Part shown: positions 33,415 to 45,189 of the stretch, piece by piece
How positions within the stretch are numbered: position 1 is the stretch's first letter
How the letters are laid out: every line of letters starts with the position of its first letter
Assembly (NCBI GenBank): GCA_036365515.1
Contig: CM070877.1
Coordinates: forward strand, 71,608,022 to 71,672,021
Source of the DNA: Torymus aiolomorphi
Taxonomy: Eukaryota > Arthropoda > Insecta > Hymenoptera > Torymidae
Direction of reading: 5' to 3'
Length of the DNA stretch: 64,000 bases
Made by a program: the position numbers and the translations under genes
The notes under the pieces: generated by a model
The model's database searches: none
What the model was told of the DNA's origin: nothing
The model's input: only the letters and a program-made list of their open reading frames with translations

Positions 33415-33800
33415 CTCAGAGATGTAGCATTTTCAATTTTTTTCAATTGGCGTAACTTTAAAAAAAAAAAACTATTCCATTGATTTTCATGGGAGAGGAA
33501 CTAAATTACTTGAAATTCATGCAGTTATGGCAGGAAGAGTTGGAAAAATAAAATTTCTGAAAATTAATACTTTTTTTATTGAAAAAACTGCTTTAAATTC
33601 ATGAATTTTATGAATTTTTATGTTTTTTTGTGGATTTTACCATTTTAAAATTATTTAATAAAATGTTTTTCATATTTCCAACTCTTCCTGCCATAGATGA
33701 ATCAATTTCAAGTAATTCAGGCCCTCTCCCATCAAAATCAATGGAATAGTTTTTTTTAAAGTAACGCCAAACTTTAAAAAATGACATTTTGAGAAATAAG
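33415..33800. repeat. Foldback inside the TTAA element
   Basis: The arms are strongest at 33449-33553 and 33662-33768 and read inward ggcgtaacttta, an A-run, actattccattgattttcat, gggagagg, and tggcaggaagagttggaaa. Weaker pairing extends outward to about 33415 and 33800. The spacer is AT-rich. Confidence 0.75.
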
Positions 33801-33841
33801 CCTACAAATAAAAATACGATAAAACTTCAAAAATACCCAGC

Positions 33842-34162
33842 TGTTTTTGAGAGATTGAATGAAGGGTGGGATCGTAGGCTGCAGGTTCAATAATTGAAGG
33901 CGTTTCGTGTGGAGAATAAAGTGGTTTATTGTTGGTGTCCGTTGTGCAGTCGTGAGCTGCTGCTGTCTCTCTTGGCCGTCGCGTGCGAACTGAACTGACT
34001 GCGCGGCCAGGCGCCGTCGGCCGGCGTCTTGGGAGTTGGAGGGACGCAGAGAGGGCCGCGTGGCGAGCGCTGACTGGCTGCGCACTTGTGCAGGCCGAAT
34101 ATGGCCTTATAAGGCTCGATGACGTCAGCGTCTCGAGCGTTCGAGGCGATGGATCGTGAACA
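33842..34162 (-). repeat. 3' LTR of the BEL/Pao element
   Basis: 321 bp, TG...CA ended on either strand. It contains TGACGTCA (34120-34127) and, just downstream in the transcription direction, the palindrome CCTTATAAGG (34105-34114), which can serve as a TATA-like box. Confidence 0.93.
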
Positions 34163-34196
34163 TTCCGCCCACCTTCGCCAGACTGGCGAACGAACC

Positions 34197-34661
34197 TCAC
34201 TCAGCAGGGTGAAGACGTACGACCTTGGCGATGGGTCGACGAAGAGTTGTGGTGGCCGTGCGCAGATCAACCACTCGCGTGATTCCATCACTCCCTGGAT
34301 GAATAGCTGTGATGCGTGCGAGGGGCCACTGGGCTGGAGGCGTGAGCTCGTTGCGAACGAGCACGAGATCACCCACGGCTATTGGATGCTGTAGTTGCCT
34401 CCACTTACGTCGTGCCTGCAGCGAAGTCAGATATTCTGAGGACCACCTCGTCCAGAAATGCTGAGTGAGCTGGCTGATCAAAAGCCAGCGCTTACCTGGA
34501 GTCACATTGGCATCTGCGAGGTTTTCTTCAGGCACTAAAAATGACGAATGTTGAATTAGAAAATGTGATGGGGATAAAAATGCTAGGTCAGAAGGATCGT
34601 CCGTGAGAGCAGTTAACGGTCTTGAATTAAGGCAAGCTTCAATTCTGCACGTAAGAGTCAA
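34197..34661 (-). pseudogene. BEL pol tail: end of integrase
   Basis: Reads RIEACLNSRPLTAL, then a C-terminal domain ending WPLARITAIHPGSDG and RVVDLRT, which is the DUF5641-type tail of Pao integrases. It has no ATG of its own (the first codon is TTG) and continues the 34658-37930 frame after a one-base deletion at about 34660. Confidence 0.88.
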
Positions 34662-37600
34662 AGCTCCGAAAATGTGAGAACTTGTTCTCCAACGACTCGG
34701 TGGATGTGGTGTTTTGCCGACTTAACTGCGGCCTCCCAAATGCCACCGGGAGGATTGAAGATCCAAGATGTTCCTTCTTGAGCTAGAGACTTTACAATTA
34801 GCGAAGAGAACGAGGAAGAGGCTACGAGCATCTGTTTTAGATGAGCATCAGCCCCAACGAAGTTCGTACCTTGGTCAGAGAACAATTTTTTGCAATGACC
34901 TCTACGAGCGGTAAAACGATGGAAAGCAGCGATGAACGCGTCACTAAAGTAGTCCTCAACTACCTTGATGTGTACGGCTCGGGTAGCCATGCAAATAAAA
35001 ATCGCTATATAACCTTTCATGGTACATTTACCCCTAGTCTTATTAGTAAGACGAAGCTGAATGGGGCCGGCGTAATCGACGCCTGAGCACTCGAATGGCG
35101 GAGAAGGGCATACTCGAGCCTTGGGCAACTCACCCATTAATTGAGTTGGCACTCGAACGGCATGACATGTGCAAGTAATGCAAGTTCTGATGACTTTCTT
35201 GACTTCAGATCGTCCTTTAATTACCCAATACTGACGTCGGAGTGTTGCAAGTGTCAATTGAACTCCACCATGAAGAGTACGCTGATGAGCATCCTGAATA
35301 ATCAACGTAGTGAAATGACACTTAGCAGGTAAAATAAGAGGATGCTTAGCATCTTCTTCGAGAAGAGAGTGCGCTAGACGACCGCCCACCCTGAGCAAAT
35401 GATTTTTTATCATGGGGTTTAATTGTGAAAGTGTGCTTTTAGACGAAAGTTTTCGTTCTCTAGATAGTTGTTGAAATTCAGACTTAAAATAAGCTGTCTG
35501 AATTAAGTGGATCAAACAAAGTTTGCTGTTTCCAATCTCACTAGCACTAACCTCCTTAGAAGTTGGAGTGTGATGGCATAGTAGGGATTGAAAGACAGAG
35601 AGAAGACTAACGCCTAAATTTGACGACGTCATACGCTCTATTTTAGAGCTGACTCGATTAATGAATCGAAAGCAATATGAAGCCATACGTAACAACTTAT
35701 CTAACGATGAGTACTTATTAATAAGACTCCAAATTTCTGGAGTATTCTCAACAGAATTTGGAGTACTTTTACTAGCAACTAGAGTGTGACTTGGTTGAAG
35801 ATTGAGACTATTTACATTGAAGTTGACCTCGTCATGAGACCTTGACCAAGGTTCATGATTATCTGAGAGCCAGACGGGGCCTTTCCACCATAGTCTATGC
35901 GAGGATAGTTTTGAGGGCTCAATACCTCTAGATATGACATCAGCAGGATTATCAGCTGATCGCACATGATGCCAGTATGCGTTAGGTAGAAGAGTGTGAA
36001 TCTCTGAGCACCTATTTGCTACAAAAACACCCCATCTAGAAGGGTGGTCTTTCAACCAAAAGAGTACGTCTGCGGAGTCAGACCAAAGATGAATACTCTC
36101 AACCTTAATGGGAAATGATTCGACAAAAGTTTGCACCAGACGAGCAAGGAGCAACGCAGCGCAAAGTTCTAAGCAAGGTATGCTTAACGTTTTAAGCGGA
36201 GCTACTCGCGTTTTGGCCACTTGCATTATGACAAGCACTTCTTGTGTCTGGATTAAGTGCAGGTATACAACAGCACCATACGCGAATTTTGATGCATCCG
36301 CAAAACCATGAACTTCGACTAGTTCACAAGTAGGAGTGTATCCACTCCAGCGAGGGATCTTGTTCTCAGAAATATAATGAAGATCTTGCAACCAAACTTT
36401 CCATCGATTAGAAATTTCGTAAGGGAGATCCTCATCCCAACCAACCTTAAGAATCCACAGCGACTGCATAATAATTTTTGCAGTGATCACGACAGGTGCT
36501 AACCATCCCATAGGATCAAAGATCCGAGCAATTCTCGAAAGAACTGAACGTTTAATAAATGGTAGTTCCAAAGGGGTATTCTCAATGTGAAAACTAAAAT
36601 AGTCTGTGTTAGGTTGCCAATCTATACCTAAGATTGGTACAGATGTTTCTGAGGCGAATAAAGAAATAAAATCCGTGGCTAACATGTTCGAGGGTAGATA
36701 AGAAAGAACTTCAGCGTTATTCGAAGTCCACTTTCGAAGATTAAGATGACCTTGCTTAAAGAGTTGTATTAACTCGTCCTGTTTCTGCAAAGCTTCTTCT
36801 AATGAATGTGCATCAGAAAGCACATTATCAGAATACATTTCTGATCGAACAGCGTCAGCTGCGATCGGATAAGTTTTACCATAGTCTCCGGCTAATTTCA
36901 GAAGCGTGCGTATGGCTAGAAAAGGCGAACATGCCAAGCCATACGTCACTGTAGTCAATCGATATATTTGAATGGGTTCATGAGAATTAAAACGCCATAA
37001 AATAGATTGATAGGGTTGATCCGCTTGTTCGACACCAATTTGTCGGAACATCTTCTCCACGTCAGCTGAAAGAGCGATCTTATACCTACGCCAGGCACAG
37101 ATCAAAGCGACGGGATTTTGGAGAAGATTAGGTCCAACATGTAGAAGATCGTTGACCGAGACACCTGATTTAGACTTACTCGAGCCATTAAACACAGTAC
37201 GTAACTTGGTTGTCGTACTTGTTTCTTTCCACACTCCATGATGTGGTAAGAAGGCTTGAGATTTGTTAGCTGATGGATCAAAGTTTGAAGAAAGCAACAT
37301 ATGACCAAGGTCAATGTACTCTTTCATGAAATCAGTATAAGCTATTTTGAGTTTCTCGTCTTTAGCGAAGTTTGCTTCGAGTCGAGTGAGTGCACATAAT
37401 GAGGCAGAGTAAGAGTTCTCGAGATGCGCAGAGCTCAACTGGTCTCGACTTTTCCAGGGTAGACTTACTATATATTGCCCTGTTTCATCCTGACGAGTAG
37501 TTTTTTTATAGAACTCCTCGCATGCCTGTTCATCAGGCAAGTAAGATTTTTTGACGATAGGTATTTTCTCCGCCCTCCAAAAATCTTGTACGAGCTCCAA

Positions 37601-37930
37601 AAGTTTGGCTTCTTGCTCGCAGGTATTTGAACAATGAAGAGAGATTGATTCTAGCCCTATTTCTGGAGTTGATGAAGAGAGATCACCAGTCAAGAGCCAT
37701 CCGAATTTGGAACTCAGAGCTATAGGTTGAAGCTTCTGACCCTTAACTATTTGACTTTCAATGATTTGCGCATAAGCGCTTGCACCGAGAAGAATATCGA
37801 TGCGTGAGTGATCGCAATACGCGGGGTCTGCTAGTTGCAGCCCTCTTAGGTATTCGAAGTTAGTAATACCACCTACGACGGGAGGCCTATACAAAGAGAG
37901 TTTTGCCAAAACAATGCCATCAACTTCCAA
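34658..37930 (-). pseudogene. pol: BEL/Pao pol: RT, RNase H, integrase
   Basis: 1,090 codons. The N-terminus continues the protease region (LGASAYAQIIESQI, SSKFGWLLTG). RT follows with HHGVWKETSTTTKLR and VFNGSSKSKSGVSVNDLLH. The active-site box is YSDN near residue 364, where Pao elements normally have YVDD; the second catalytic Asp is Asn. Next come the Peptidase_A17-type region, RNase H (HGFADASKFAYGAV, PCLELCAALLLARL, LWSDSADV) and integrase with its zinc domain (HQRTLHGGVQLT, CITCTCHA) and DDE blocks (GVDYAGPI, FSDQGTNFVG, WEAAVKSAKHH). The frame upstream contains an in-frame stop at about 37957, so gag-pol is not continuous in this copy. Confidence 0.93.
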
Positions 37931-38144
37931 AGAGAAAGTTGAATTTAAATGCGGTTATATAGTAAGACGAGCAACTTTAGAAGAAACAGCAGCTGTCTTT
38001 TCACCTATACCTTGGATGTGCGTGTGACTGGTTCTACAGTTTAGAGAAAGCAAGTTACACATAGCTTGTGTAACAAGTGAGATTTGAGATCCGGGGTCAA
38101 TGAGTGCACGAACTAGAATTTTGGTTCCGTTAGGATCAAGGGCG
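37931..38144 (-). pseudogene. BEL/Pao aspartic protease segment
   Basis: Conceptual translation links gag to pol and shows an aspartic-protease-like box LIDPGSQISLV, where Pao elements have L-D-S-G. A stop codon at about 37957 interrupts it. Too short for its own ORF. Confidence 0.65.
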
Positions 38145-39568
38145 TTAGCTAGCGGTAACTAAAAGTACTCCTGTACATTTAGTACTTTCTCCACTATTGA
38201 GGGAGACTGCTTGGAGAGCAGATTGATCGTCTTTAGAAATGACGAAATTGCCACAGTTTGGGCTAGGGGCGCTGGTCGCTGAGTCAATCTGATCAGTCTG
38301 CAACGGACTGACTGCTTGATTGTTGTCAGAGTGCACCATGGTGTGATGCCTGGCTTTACAGAGAAAGCATCGGTACGTGGAAGTGCAACTTTTAACGTTG
38401 TGCTTCCCTAAACAATTGAAACAAAGGTTTGAAGATTTAATTAATTCCTTTCGTTCAGGAACCGTTTTATTGATAAATCGTTCACATCGATTTGTAAAAT
38501 GAGATTGATTACAAAATGAACATTTCTTTTTTATGGAATTCGACGATGATGTCTGATGAGAAAAAACCGACTGAGCATTGTCATGCTCTGATTTACGAGG
38601 TTTTGAATTTGTTGATTGAGCTTCTGAATTATTTGTTGAAGACGTTCTAGTGCCAGCTTCTATGGCCTCTAGAGTGAGGGTTTGACTTCGAAGAAAGGCT
38701 TGAAGTTGTTCCAATGTGGGTGGATCAACACTATCACCAATATGTCTTTCCCATTCTTTACACGTATTCAAATAGAGTTGCTTAAGGGCGAAATGCACCA
38801 TTAAATCGTTTCCTAGGGAGTCCGCTCTATTAAGGGAAGTTAGGCTAGCTATAGGGCTGAAAAGATCCCGGTAAATACGTTTAATTTCCGACGAAGATTC
38901 TGATTTCATGGGTTTGACTGAAAACATGTCAGAAATATGAGAGCCAAACAATACGACGTTGATTTTCATAATATTCGATTAAAGCTGTCCATGATCGATC
39001 ATAATTATCACCTGAAATGGGAAGAGATTTAACTCTCTCAAGTGCTTCACCTGTGAGGTGAGTGCAAAGATAATGCAATTTTAGAACAGGCGTTAAGTCT
39101 TCTCGACGATGAATGACTGAGCGAAAAACGTCCCTAAAGTTCTCCCAATCAGAGAATTTTCCGCGAAAACTTAGGTAAATCTATTTTTGGCAAAGATTGA
39201 AACGATACATTAGTAGTTTGAGCAGTGCTTGGAGGAGTCGCAGCAGCGGCGGAAGAAGAACCGGCTGCGACGTTCGTTTCCCTCAAATTTTTTAGGAAAT
39301 CAAGAAATTCACCTTTGCGATCATAAAAACTATCTTCAACCAAATCAACGAGATTACTTGTAAAGTAGGCATGCTTTTTGTCAAGCTCCTTGAGGTGCAT
39401 AATTTTCTCATGAGTTGTTTGAAAGTTAGTGTAATTTTTCTCAAGGCCGTCTAAGCGAGCTTGAGCATTACCCTCAGTCATGTTATCTTTACCTTTAGAT
39501 TTGAAGTTTTGAAATGAATTGTTAATTTTTGTTTGGAGCGACAGCTGTTTTTCATGGAATTCCTCCAT
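38145..39568 (-). pseudogene. gag: BEL/Pao gag, frameshifted
   Basis: The N-terminal part is 39149-39568 (MEEFHEKQLSLQ, a coiled coil, then an Ala/Ser/Thr-rich linker and FQSLPKIDLPKFS). The frame breaks at about 39150. The middle, read conceptually from 38970-39150, continues as a Gag domain of DUF1759 type. It breaks again near 38969, and 38145-38969 carries the rest, with three zinc-knuckle-like boxes (CSFCNQSHFTNRC, CFNCLGKHNVKSC, CFLCKARHHTMVH). These bind nucleic acid in intact relatives. Confidence 0.85.
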
Positions 39569-40887
39569 TTTGAGATCAAAGTAGTTAGATTAGCAACGAA
39601 ATTGACTACTTAAGCTTTGGTAGTAAACTATTCTTAACCACTCGAGAGTAGAGAAGTAATAGTGAGAGTAATTACATCTAAGTCTTAACCTAGGTTATAA
39701 TACTTATGCTATAATAGAAGTTGAGATGCGCTTGAAGCTGCGATGTTGACTGTATCTGCTAACGTTCCCACGGTGAATCTGCAGGTGATCCACGACGTCG
39801 ATTGCTCGAAGAGAAGATACTGCAGGTGTTGAATGTTGCAGGCGATGTGGTCGCAGTGATTCCTGCGACGTAGTCAGCTGCCGAATCGTCGTCGGCTGCA
39901 GAAATGCAATCAGATGCGGGCCAGCAGACGAAGTTCCAAGTAAACTGCAAGGTCCAGTGATATAAGTAAATTGCAATTATAAATATTCGCACCCAAGTTT
40001 AACGCAACATTGATGTAATTCCCAAGTTCATATATGATTAACCCAAGTTCAAACTAAAAAAGGCCAAGTTCAAACTAGATAAAGCCAAGTTCACCAAGTT
40101 CAAGTAAATTAAACCCAAGTTCAAACTAAAAAAAAGGGCCAAGTTCAAACTAGGTAATTGGAACGATACGTGTGTTCATTTAATGGGCCAATGTATCCGT
40201 TCACTTCTGAAGTAGTCCGTGGATGGACTGGTGTAGACCCTGTATCTCGCGCTCCACGTGGGTAGTCCGTGATCTCAGTTGCGTGAGCCCCGTAGCGTGT
40301 AGACTGCACGTGGGTACTCCTTGACTTGACGGATGTGAGCCCCGTAGCGTGTAGATTCCACGCGGGTACTCCTTGCCTTGGCTGGTGTGGACCCCGTAGC
40401 GTGTACGCCACACGCGGGTTGTCCGTGTCTTGATATCTGCCGGTCACCGTACGAACGCGGTGACTCAAAAGCTGGCTTTACAGCGCACGCTTTCGGCTAC
40501 AAGACAAGATGGCTGACGGTCACCGTACGAACGCGATGACTCTAGAGCTGGCTTTGCAGCGCACACTCTTGGCAACGTCTTGGAGTCGTTAGATACGCAC
40601 TCCAAGGCGCTTTCAGAAATGGGGAAAATAGCAATTGAGTCTGCTATTTCCCCTAGGAAGCCTTAGTGATAGGCTTCCTCGCGCACGACGGTGTGATAAC
40701 GAGAGAGAGACAGCAACGTACGCGCGAAGTCGGCATGTGGGCACATGCGACTGTATCGGCACTCACGACCACGAACACTTTGATGCGCACCTGTAGAAGA
40801 AGTGCTATTCCTACGCCACTCGAGAGTAGACGTAGAGAATAGAAAAAAGTGTCTTCTTCGCTGTGGCCATGGCGATGTCCTCCCACG
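39569..40887 (-). repeat. BEL/Pao leader with several tandem repeats
   Basis: A 1.3 kb untranslated leader between the primer site and gag. It holds a block of ccaagttcaaact units (about 39990-40155). Next come four units of about 53 bp with gtgagccccgtagcgtgtag and cacg-gggta (40212-40420), then a duplicated segment of about 76 bp (40441 and 40517; ggtcaccgtacgaacgc, gagctggcttt-cagcgcac). ORFs across it are chance openings. The repeats may bear on packaging or translation, but there is no direct evidence. Confidence 0.75.
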
Positions 40888-40905
40888 ATCCGGCTCGAAG
40901 GACCA
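40888..40905 (-). other. BEL/Pao primer-binding site
   Basis: On the minus strand TGGTCCTTCGAGCCGGAT follows the LTR end by one base. The tRNA is not determined. Confidence 0.7.
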
Positions 40906-40906
40906 A

Positions 40907-41227
40907 TGTTTTTGAGAGATTGAATGAAGGGTGGGATCGTAGGCTGCAGGTTCAATAATTGAAGGCGTTTCGTGTGGAGAATAAAGTGGTTTATTGTTGA
41001 TTTCCGTTGTGCAGTCGTGAGCTGTTGCTGTCTCTCTTGGCCGTCGCGTGCGAACTGAACTGACTGCGCGGCCAGGCGCCGTCGGCCGGCGTCTTGGAAG
41101 TTGGAGGGGCGCAGAGAGGGCCACGTGGCGAGCGCTGACTGGCTGCGCACTTGTGCAGGCCGAATATGGCCTTATAAGGCTCGATGACGTCAGCGTCTCG
41201 AGCGTTCGAGGCGATGGATCGTGAACA
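40907..41227 (-). repeat. 5' LTR of the BEL/Pao element
   Basis: 321 bp, same boundaries as 33842-34162 with about 6 substitutions. It is followed by CCAGC, the target duplication. Confidence 0.94.
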
Positions 41228-42710
41228 CCAGCCATTAGGTTCCCAATTTTTTTCCCTTCATGAAACTCAGTTTCCTGTACACCTAAGATATGTTCTTCTA
41301 TATAAATATGTTGAAACAGAAGCTCTGGCACCTTGCATGCATCCGTTCCTTTAAAAGTTATTGTTAATCTAACAGCATGCGTTCCATTCAAAGTTATTGC
41401 TAACAATCTGTCCTTCGCTTTTGTACTTTTGATTCATCCACTGTTGAGTCATTTTTTAACACATTGTACTGAGTTATATATTATTTATTATACTAAGATT
41501 AATGTAGAATATGCAGCAGGTCTTATGAAATATGGAATCCTAATCGCAACTTAAGAAGTCATCACTGTTATGGCCAAAAGTACATAAATACATAAAAGCC
41601 GATAAGCCCATTTTGTCAATGATCACTTGATTACGCATATTGTATATTAAATATATCTTGAATTCAAGCCTGTATTATATATTTCTTGTGTGCTAAGCAG
41701 GCTCGTCGCTTTTCTGCGTAGATACATCTTGACACTTATTGTAATTCACAACTCTTCTGAATTGAATTATATCCTATAGTAAGCTAAACTCAATTATTTC
41801 ACTTCCATCTTTTTTAGAAAAAGATGTATTTATTTTTATCCGTAAAGAATTATTACAGCTTTTTCCTTCGAATACTTAACTAAATCCATTTGTTTTTCTG
41901 TATTAACTTTCATACAGCAATCTCATGCATCTTGAACTGAAGCTATAATTTCCAAATTTAAACAAAACTGTCACTGCACGCTTGTATTATAATCACAATT
42001 ATAAATACTTTTACATATATATCTTCACATATAATTCCTTAAATTCACTTATGAATACAAATAATGAAACATTATGAAAAAAATCTTTCAATTTGAGGAA
42101 GCCAAAACTCTGCCAAACAAACTGTTGAAATCACATAGTTATGTATCTCTGCTCATTTGAGCTTTTGAGCTGTCAGCTGTGCGGCTGTGCCACTATGTTT
42201 ACACTGGCATTAGTTATATATATAGGTATAGGTACAAAAGGGAATATTAATATAGTGAATTGATGTCGAATTTCGGTCACGGAATGGTCACTTTACTAGA
42301 AGCAGAAGTGGGAAATGGTCACAAGACGATTCCACTGGATTTCGAATTCCACAATATGGTTTATTTAATTTTTATAATAAATACTGTATGTGAATTTAAT
42401 TGTTTTTTTTATCCTTATATAAGGATTTATATAAGTATATACTTATATAAATAATGTTTTTTGATATTTTATAACACATTTAAGTAAATAACGTTTTCCT
42501 ATCAGAAATCTATAAAAAAGGCAAAAAACAAGAAAATCAATTTTCTCGTCATTTTAAAGATAGTAAGCTCTTTCAGCGGTTTATTTAAAATTTTTTTATT
42601 TATTGATCCAAACTGTAGTTTTTTTAGGTTCGAAATAACATATATAATCAAAAAATTCAATAAAAAAAAATTTGATTTTTTCAAAATTTTTAGGTGTAAG
42701 ACCGCCTTAA

Positions 42711-43429
42711 CCTCTAAACCAACGAATACCAGGCCATCTTCTTGATAAAAAGTAGATTAATTTACAAAATATAAATAAACACAAAGTATCGAGTTTTCGT
42801 TAATTCTAAAATAAAAACATTTTCTTTAAATACTTATCTGACGTGCCCTTTTTATTAGTATTTTTATTCCTTAGAGATGTATCCAGACCACGTCCTCATT
42901 AGTATCTTTATCTGCTAATTGTAAATACAAACACATGCGTGTCGCGTGTACGTATAATTAGTGATATATGTCTATACGTGCAATGCACGTATACGGTGTA
43001 CTATACACTTAAAGAGTTGAACGCCCAAAGATGTCGCTAGTTTCATTGAGGACCATGAATGAAAATATTCGATAACTGTGATCAACAGTTAAAAGTCAAA
43101 ACTATGTAGATTATAGCGTCTACCAGTCTACCAGATTCAGGGGCCTTTCTACATGTGTCCTGTGTGTTCTCAGATGTCCCTGGCCCTCAGGTCTCTGGTC
43201 TCTGTCTTACATCAACGGAAGAGATCTATCTATCAATTTGTCGGAACACACAGAACACACAGAACAGGACATACTTATGCAGAATGGTCCCTGTATCAGA
43301 CCAATGAAATAATCAAGAATCACGTGATAAATGCCATAAACCACCTTGTATGTATATTGTATATCAAACACATACATTTTAAGCATGGATTGTGGCACAA
43401 CGGCGCCTTCATAAAGTAATAAATACACT
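42711..43429. other. Unassigned, with a small inverted repeat
   Basis: No supported gene. tgtcctgtgtgttc near 43156 pairs with gaacacacagaac-aggaca near 43250-43271 (hairpin over about 120 bp). The ORF at 43153-43419 overlies that hairpin and is not recognisable. Confidence 0.45.
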
Positions 43430-43972
43430 CATTCCTGCATAAAAGCCCTTAGCAGATACTTTCTCTCTGCATATACTTTTATGATGGTTTGAAATCGCAT
43501 AAATAAAAATAACAGGGGAAAATGGAACTTCTTTTGCAATGGGGAAGATTTTTAATGGAAAAAAATCGAGGTATTTCTTACAGCATTCTATCAGATAGGT
43601 ATATTAAGTCTAGTCTTGTATACAGAAATTATATAAATATCGTTCTTGATACTTTGTGACTTATTTCAGGTTTATCGATCAACAGAGAATTCTTTATTCA
43701 TTTAGATGGTGCCATTAAAAGTACGGATTCAACGCTCGCTTGAGGAATAGTTAATATATGAACTATGTATTAAATATTCCTATAAAATCAAAGTAATACC
43801 CAAGCATTCCAATACTGGCTTCGGCTAAAATATATCAAAAGTACTCCAAAATAGAAGCGACGAGAAACAATACTTGCGGGTACAATAACAAGCTACTATT
43901 GAATAATGCTTTTTAGATTAATGGATATTTGTGCACATTTAACTCCAAAAGTATATTTTATAATATATATAA
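43430..43972 (-). repeat. 0.54 kb inverted repeat, right arm
   Basis: Reverse-complement partner of 31431-31970, about 12 kb away. It ends next to ttataatatatataatat. Confidence 0.8.
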
Positions 43973-44903
43973 TATGGAGAAAATTAAATTTGCACGAATA
44001 AAGTGTTATCGGCATTTCTCGCAATACAGCCATCGATGTTTGTGTTTGCGTTGTAAAAAAAATAAACGTCCACATACACCACAAAAATTTCCTCTGCAAA
44101 TTTTCCAGCTATTATTGCGAGGCTCTAACGTTGGTTTCTTAGCATTTTTTTTTCAATTTCGCGAATCAGTTTTTTTATAATCTCCACGCCCGGAGATAAA
44201 TCGGACTTAAGAAACCCTTTGAATTCACTGTCACTATTACTGTCATTATTTGAAATGTTTTCGACGTCTATTATTTCTTCATCACTTTTATATTCACTGC
44301 ATCTGCTCTCCAAATTTCTATTTCCTTCTTTAACGACTTGATAGATATAGAGGAAATATTCTCTATATCTACCTCACTACTATCATTCTGCACTAAAACA
44401 CTTTTCTGTCGAAGTATGTCTAAAAGTAGCACTCCGTATCGCTGACGCCAACGTCCGCTGGTGGCGCGCTGCACCCTGGAATTTCTTCACTGTTATCGGC
44501 GGCGAAACACTTTTCTAATACGCGCATGATAGATTAAATGTATGCTCGCAAAACAAGGGACGAAGGAGTAGTGACAGCCTCCCATACTCGCGACAATTAT
44601 CTGCATCCAGCGCCTTGTACACGTGTACTTCAAAACGCTGATGCGATAAGTAAGTAACAGTGTGAGACCTGGGGTGCCGTGAGACGCTCTCCCCACGTGT
44701 ATTTTGATGTCAGCGCAGCTGCAAATCGAAATCACATAAACACTCGTACTCGTCGTTCCACAAACACGCGAAAGTTTTATGAAAACTTGCGACGCCAGAT
44801 ATCACGTTGCAAAGAATATTATAGTGCAACGTGGCGGAGTTTTGCCAGCTCTACTAGCTCCTCTGATGAGTACTATTCTAGAAAATGTTATTAATAAATA
44901 AAA
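43973..44903. other. Unassigned, possible decayed coding
   Basis: Two minus-strand openings (44125-44313, 44271-44474) encode acidic Asp/Glu/Ser-rich sequence in adjacent frames. A plus-strand opening (44679-44894) runs toward the Polinton-like fragments. None has a recognisable domain, so I leave them uncalled. Confidence 0.35.
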
Positions 44904-45107
44904 ATGGAGCACGCGTTAAAGATGATTCTTCTACCACAGGCGAGCGTCGAACGCTTGCAGAACACGTTCGCTCACGATAAGATAAAGTCTGTGCAAACAC
45001 TGGGTTCAGTAATCAGTAGGCTCGATGCCGAAATGAACGATATACTAAACTCATCTACATGCAAGGATGAATGGGAAAAGTGGTTGCTCTATCGTCAAGT
45101 TTTATAG
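44904..45107 (+). pseudogene. Polinton-associated small ORF remnant
   Basis: 67 codons beginning MEHALKMILLP and including SVISRLDAEMNDILNS and KWLLYRQVL. The pattern of an N-terminal basic-aliphatic motif, then LDxEMxxIL, then YxQVLQR recalls a small protein found beside adenovirus-type protease genes in Polinton/Maverick-like elements; this is recognition from memory of the pattern. The frame continues past the stop at 45105-45107 with R-H-L-H-Y-K, so a codon has probably become TAG. It lies about 80 bp before the protease fragment in the same direction. Confidence 0.45.
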
Positions 45108-45189
45108 CGTCACCTTCATTATAAAGAAGCTGAAACAAGAGGGCAAGAAGAAATATGTAAAATAAATATACAAACAAGTGTCGAAGAAT

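Larger units (their letters stand above)
33842..41227 (-). mobile_element. BEL/Pao LTR retrotransposon, decayed
   Basis: A 7,386 bp element with 321 bp LTRs differing at about 6 positions (about 98% identical), flanked by the 5 bp target duplication CCAGC (33837-33841, 41228-41232). On the minus strand the order is 5' LTR, primer site, a long repeat-bearing leader, gag, protease, RT, RNase H, integrase, polypurine tract (34163-34175) and 3' LTR. It has at least three frameshifts, one internal stop and an altered RT active site, so it is inactive. Confidence 0.95.
33265..42710. mobile_element. TTAA-flanked element split by a BEL/Pao insertion
   Basis: The left end TTAAGGCGGTCTTACACCTA (33265-33284) is repeated in exact inverted form at the right end (42691-42710). 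Flanking TTAA on both sides suggests a piggyBac-type target duplication, with 16 bp tips GGCGGTCTTACACCTA. Subtracting the BEL element and one copy of its target duplication leaves about 2.05 kb with no transposase ORF, so it is non-autonomous. It contains the foldback 33415-33800. Confidence 0.65.

Noticed and set aside
33774..34394. ORFs in the BEL 3' LTR and their matches at 40653-41406
   Set aside because: They read through LTR sequence present twice; no protein family is recognised.
43153..43428. Possible small gene
   Set aside because: The opening overlies an inverted repeat and is open on both strands.
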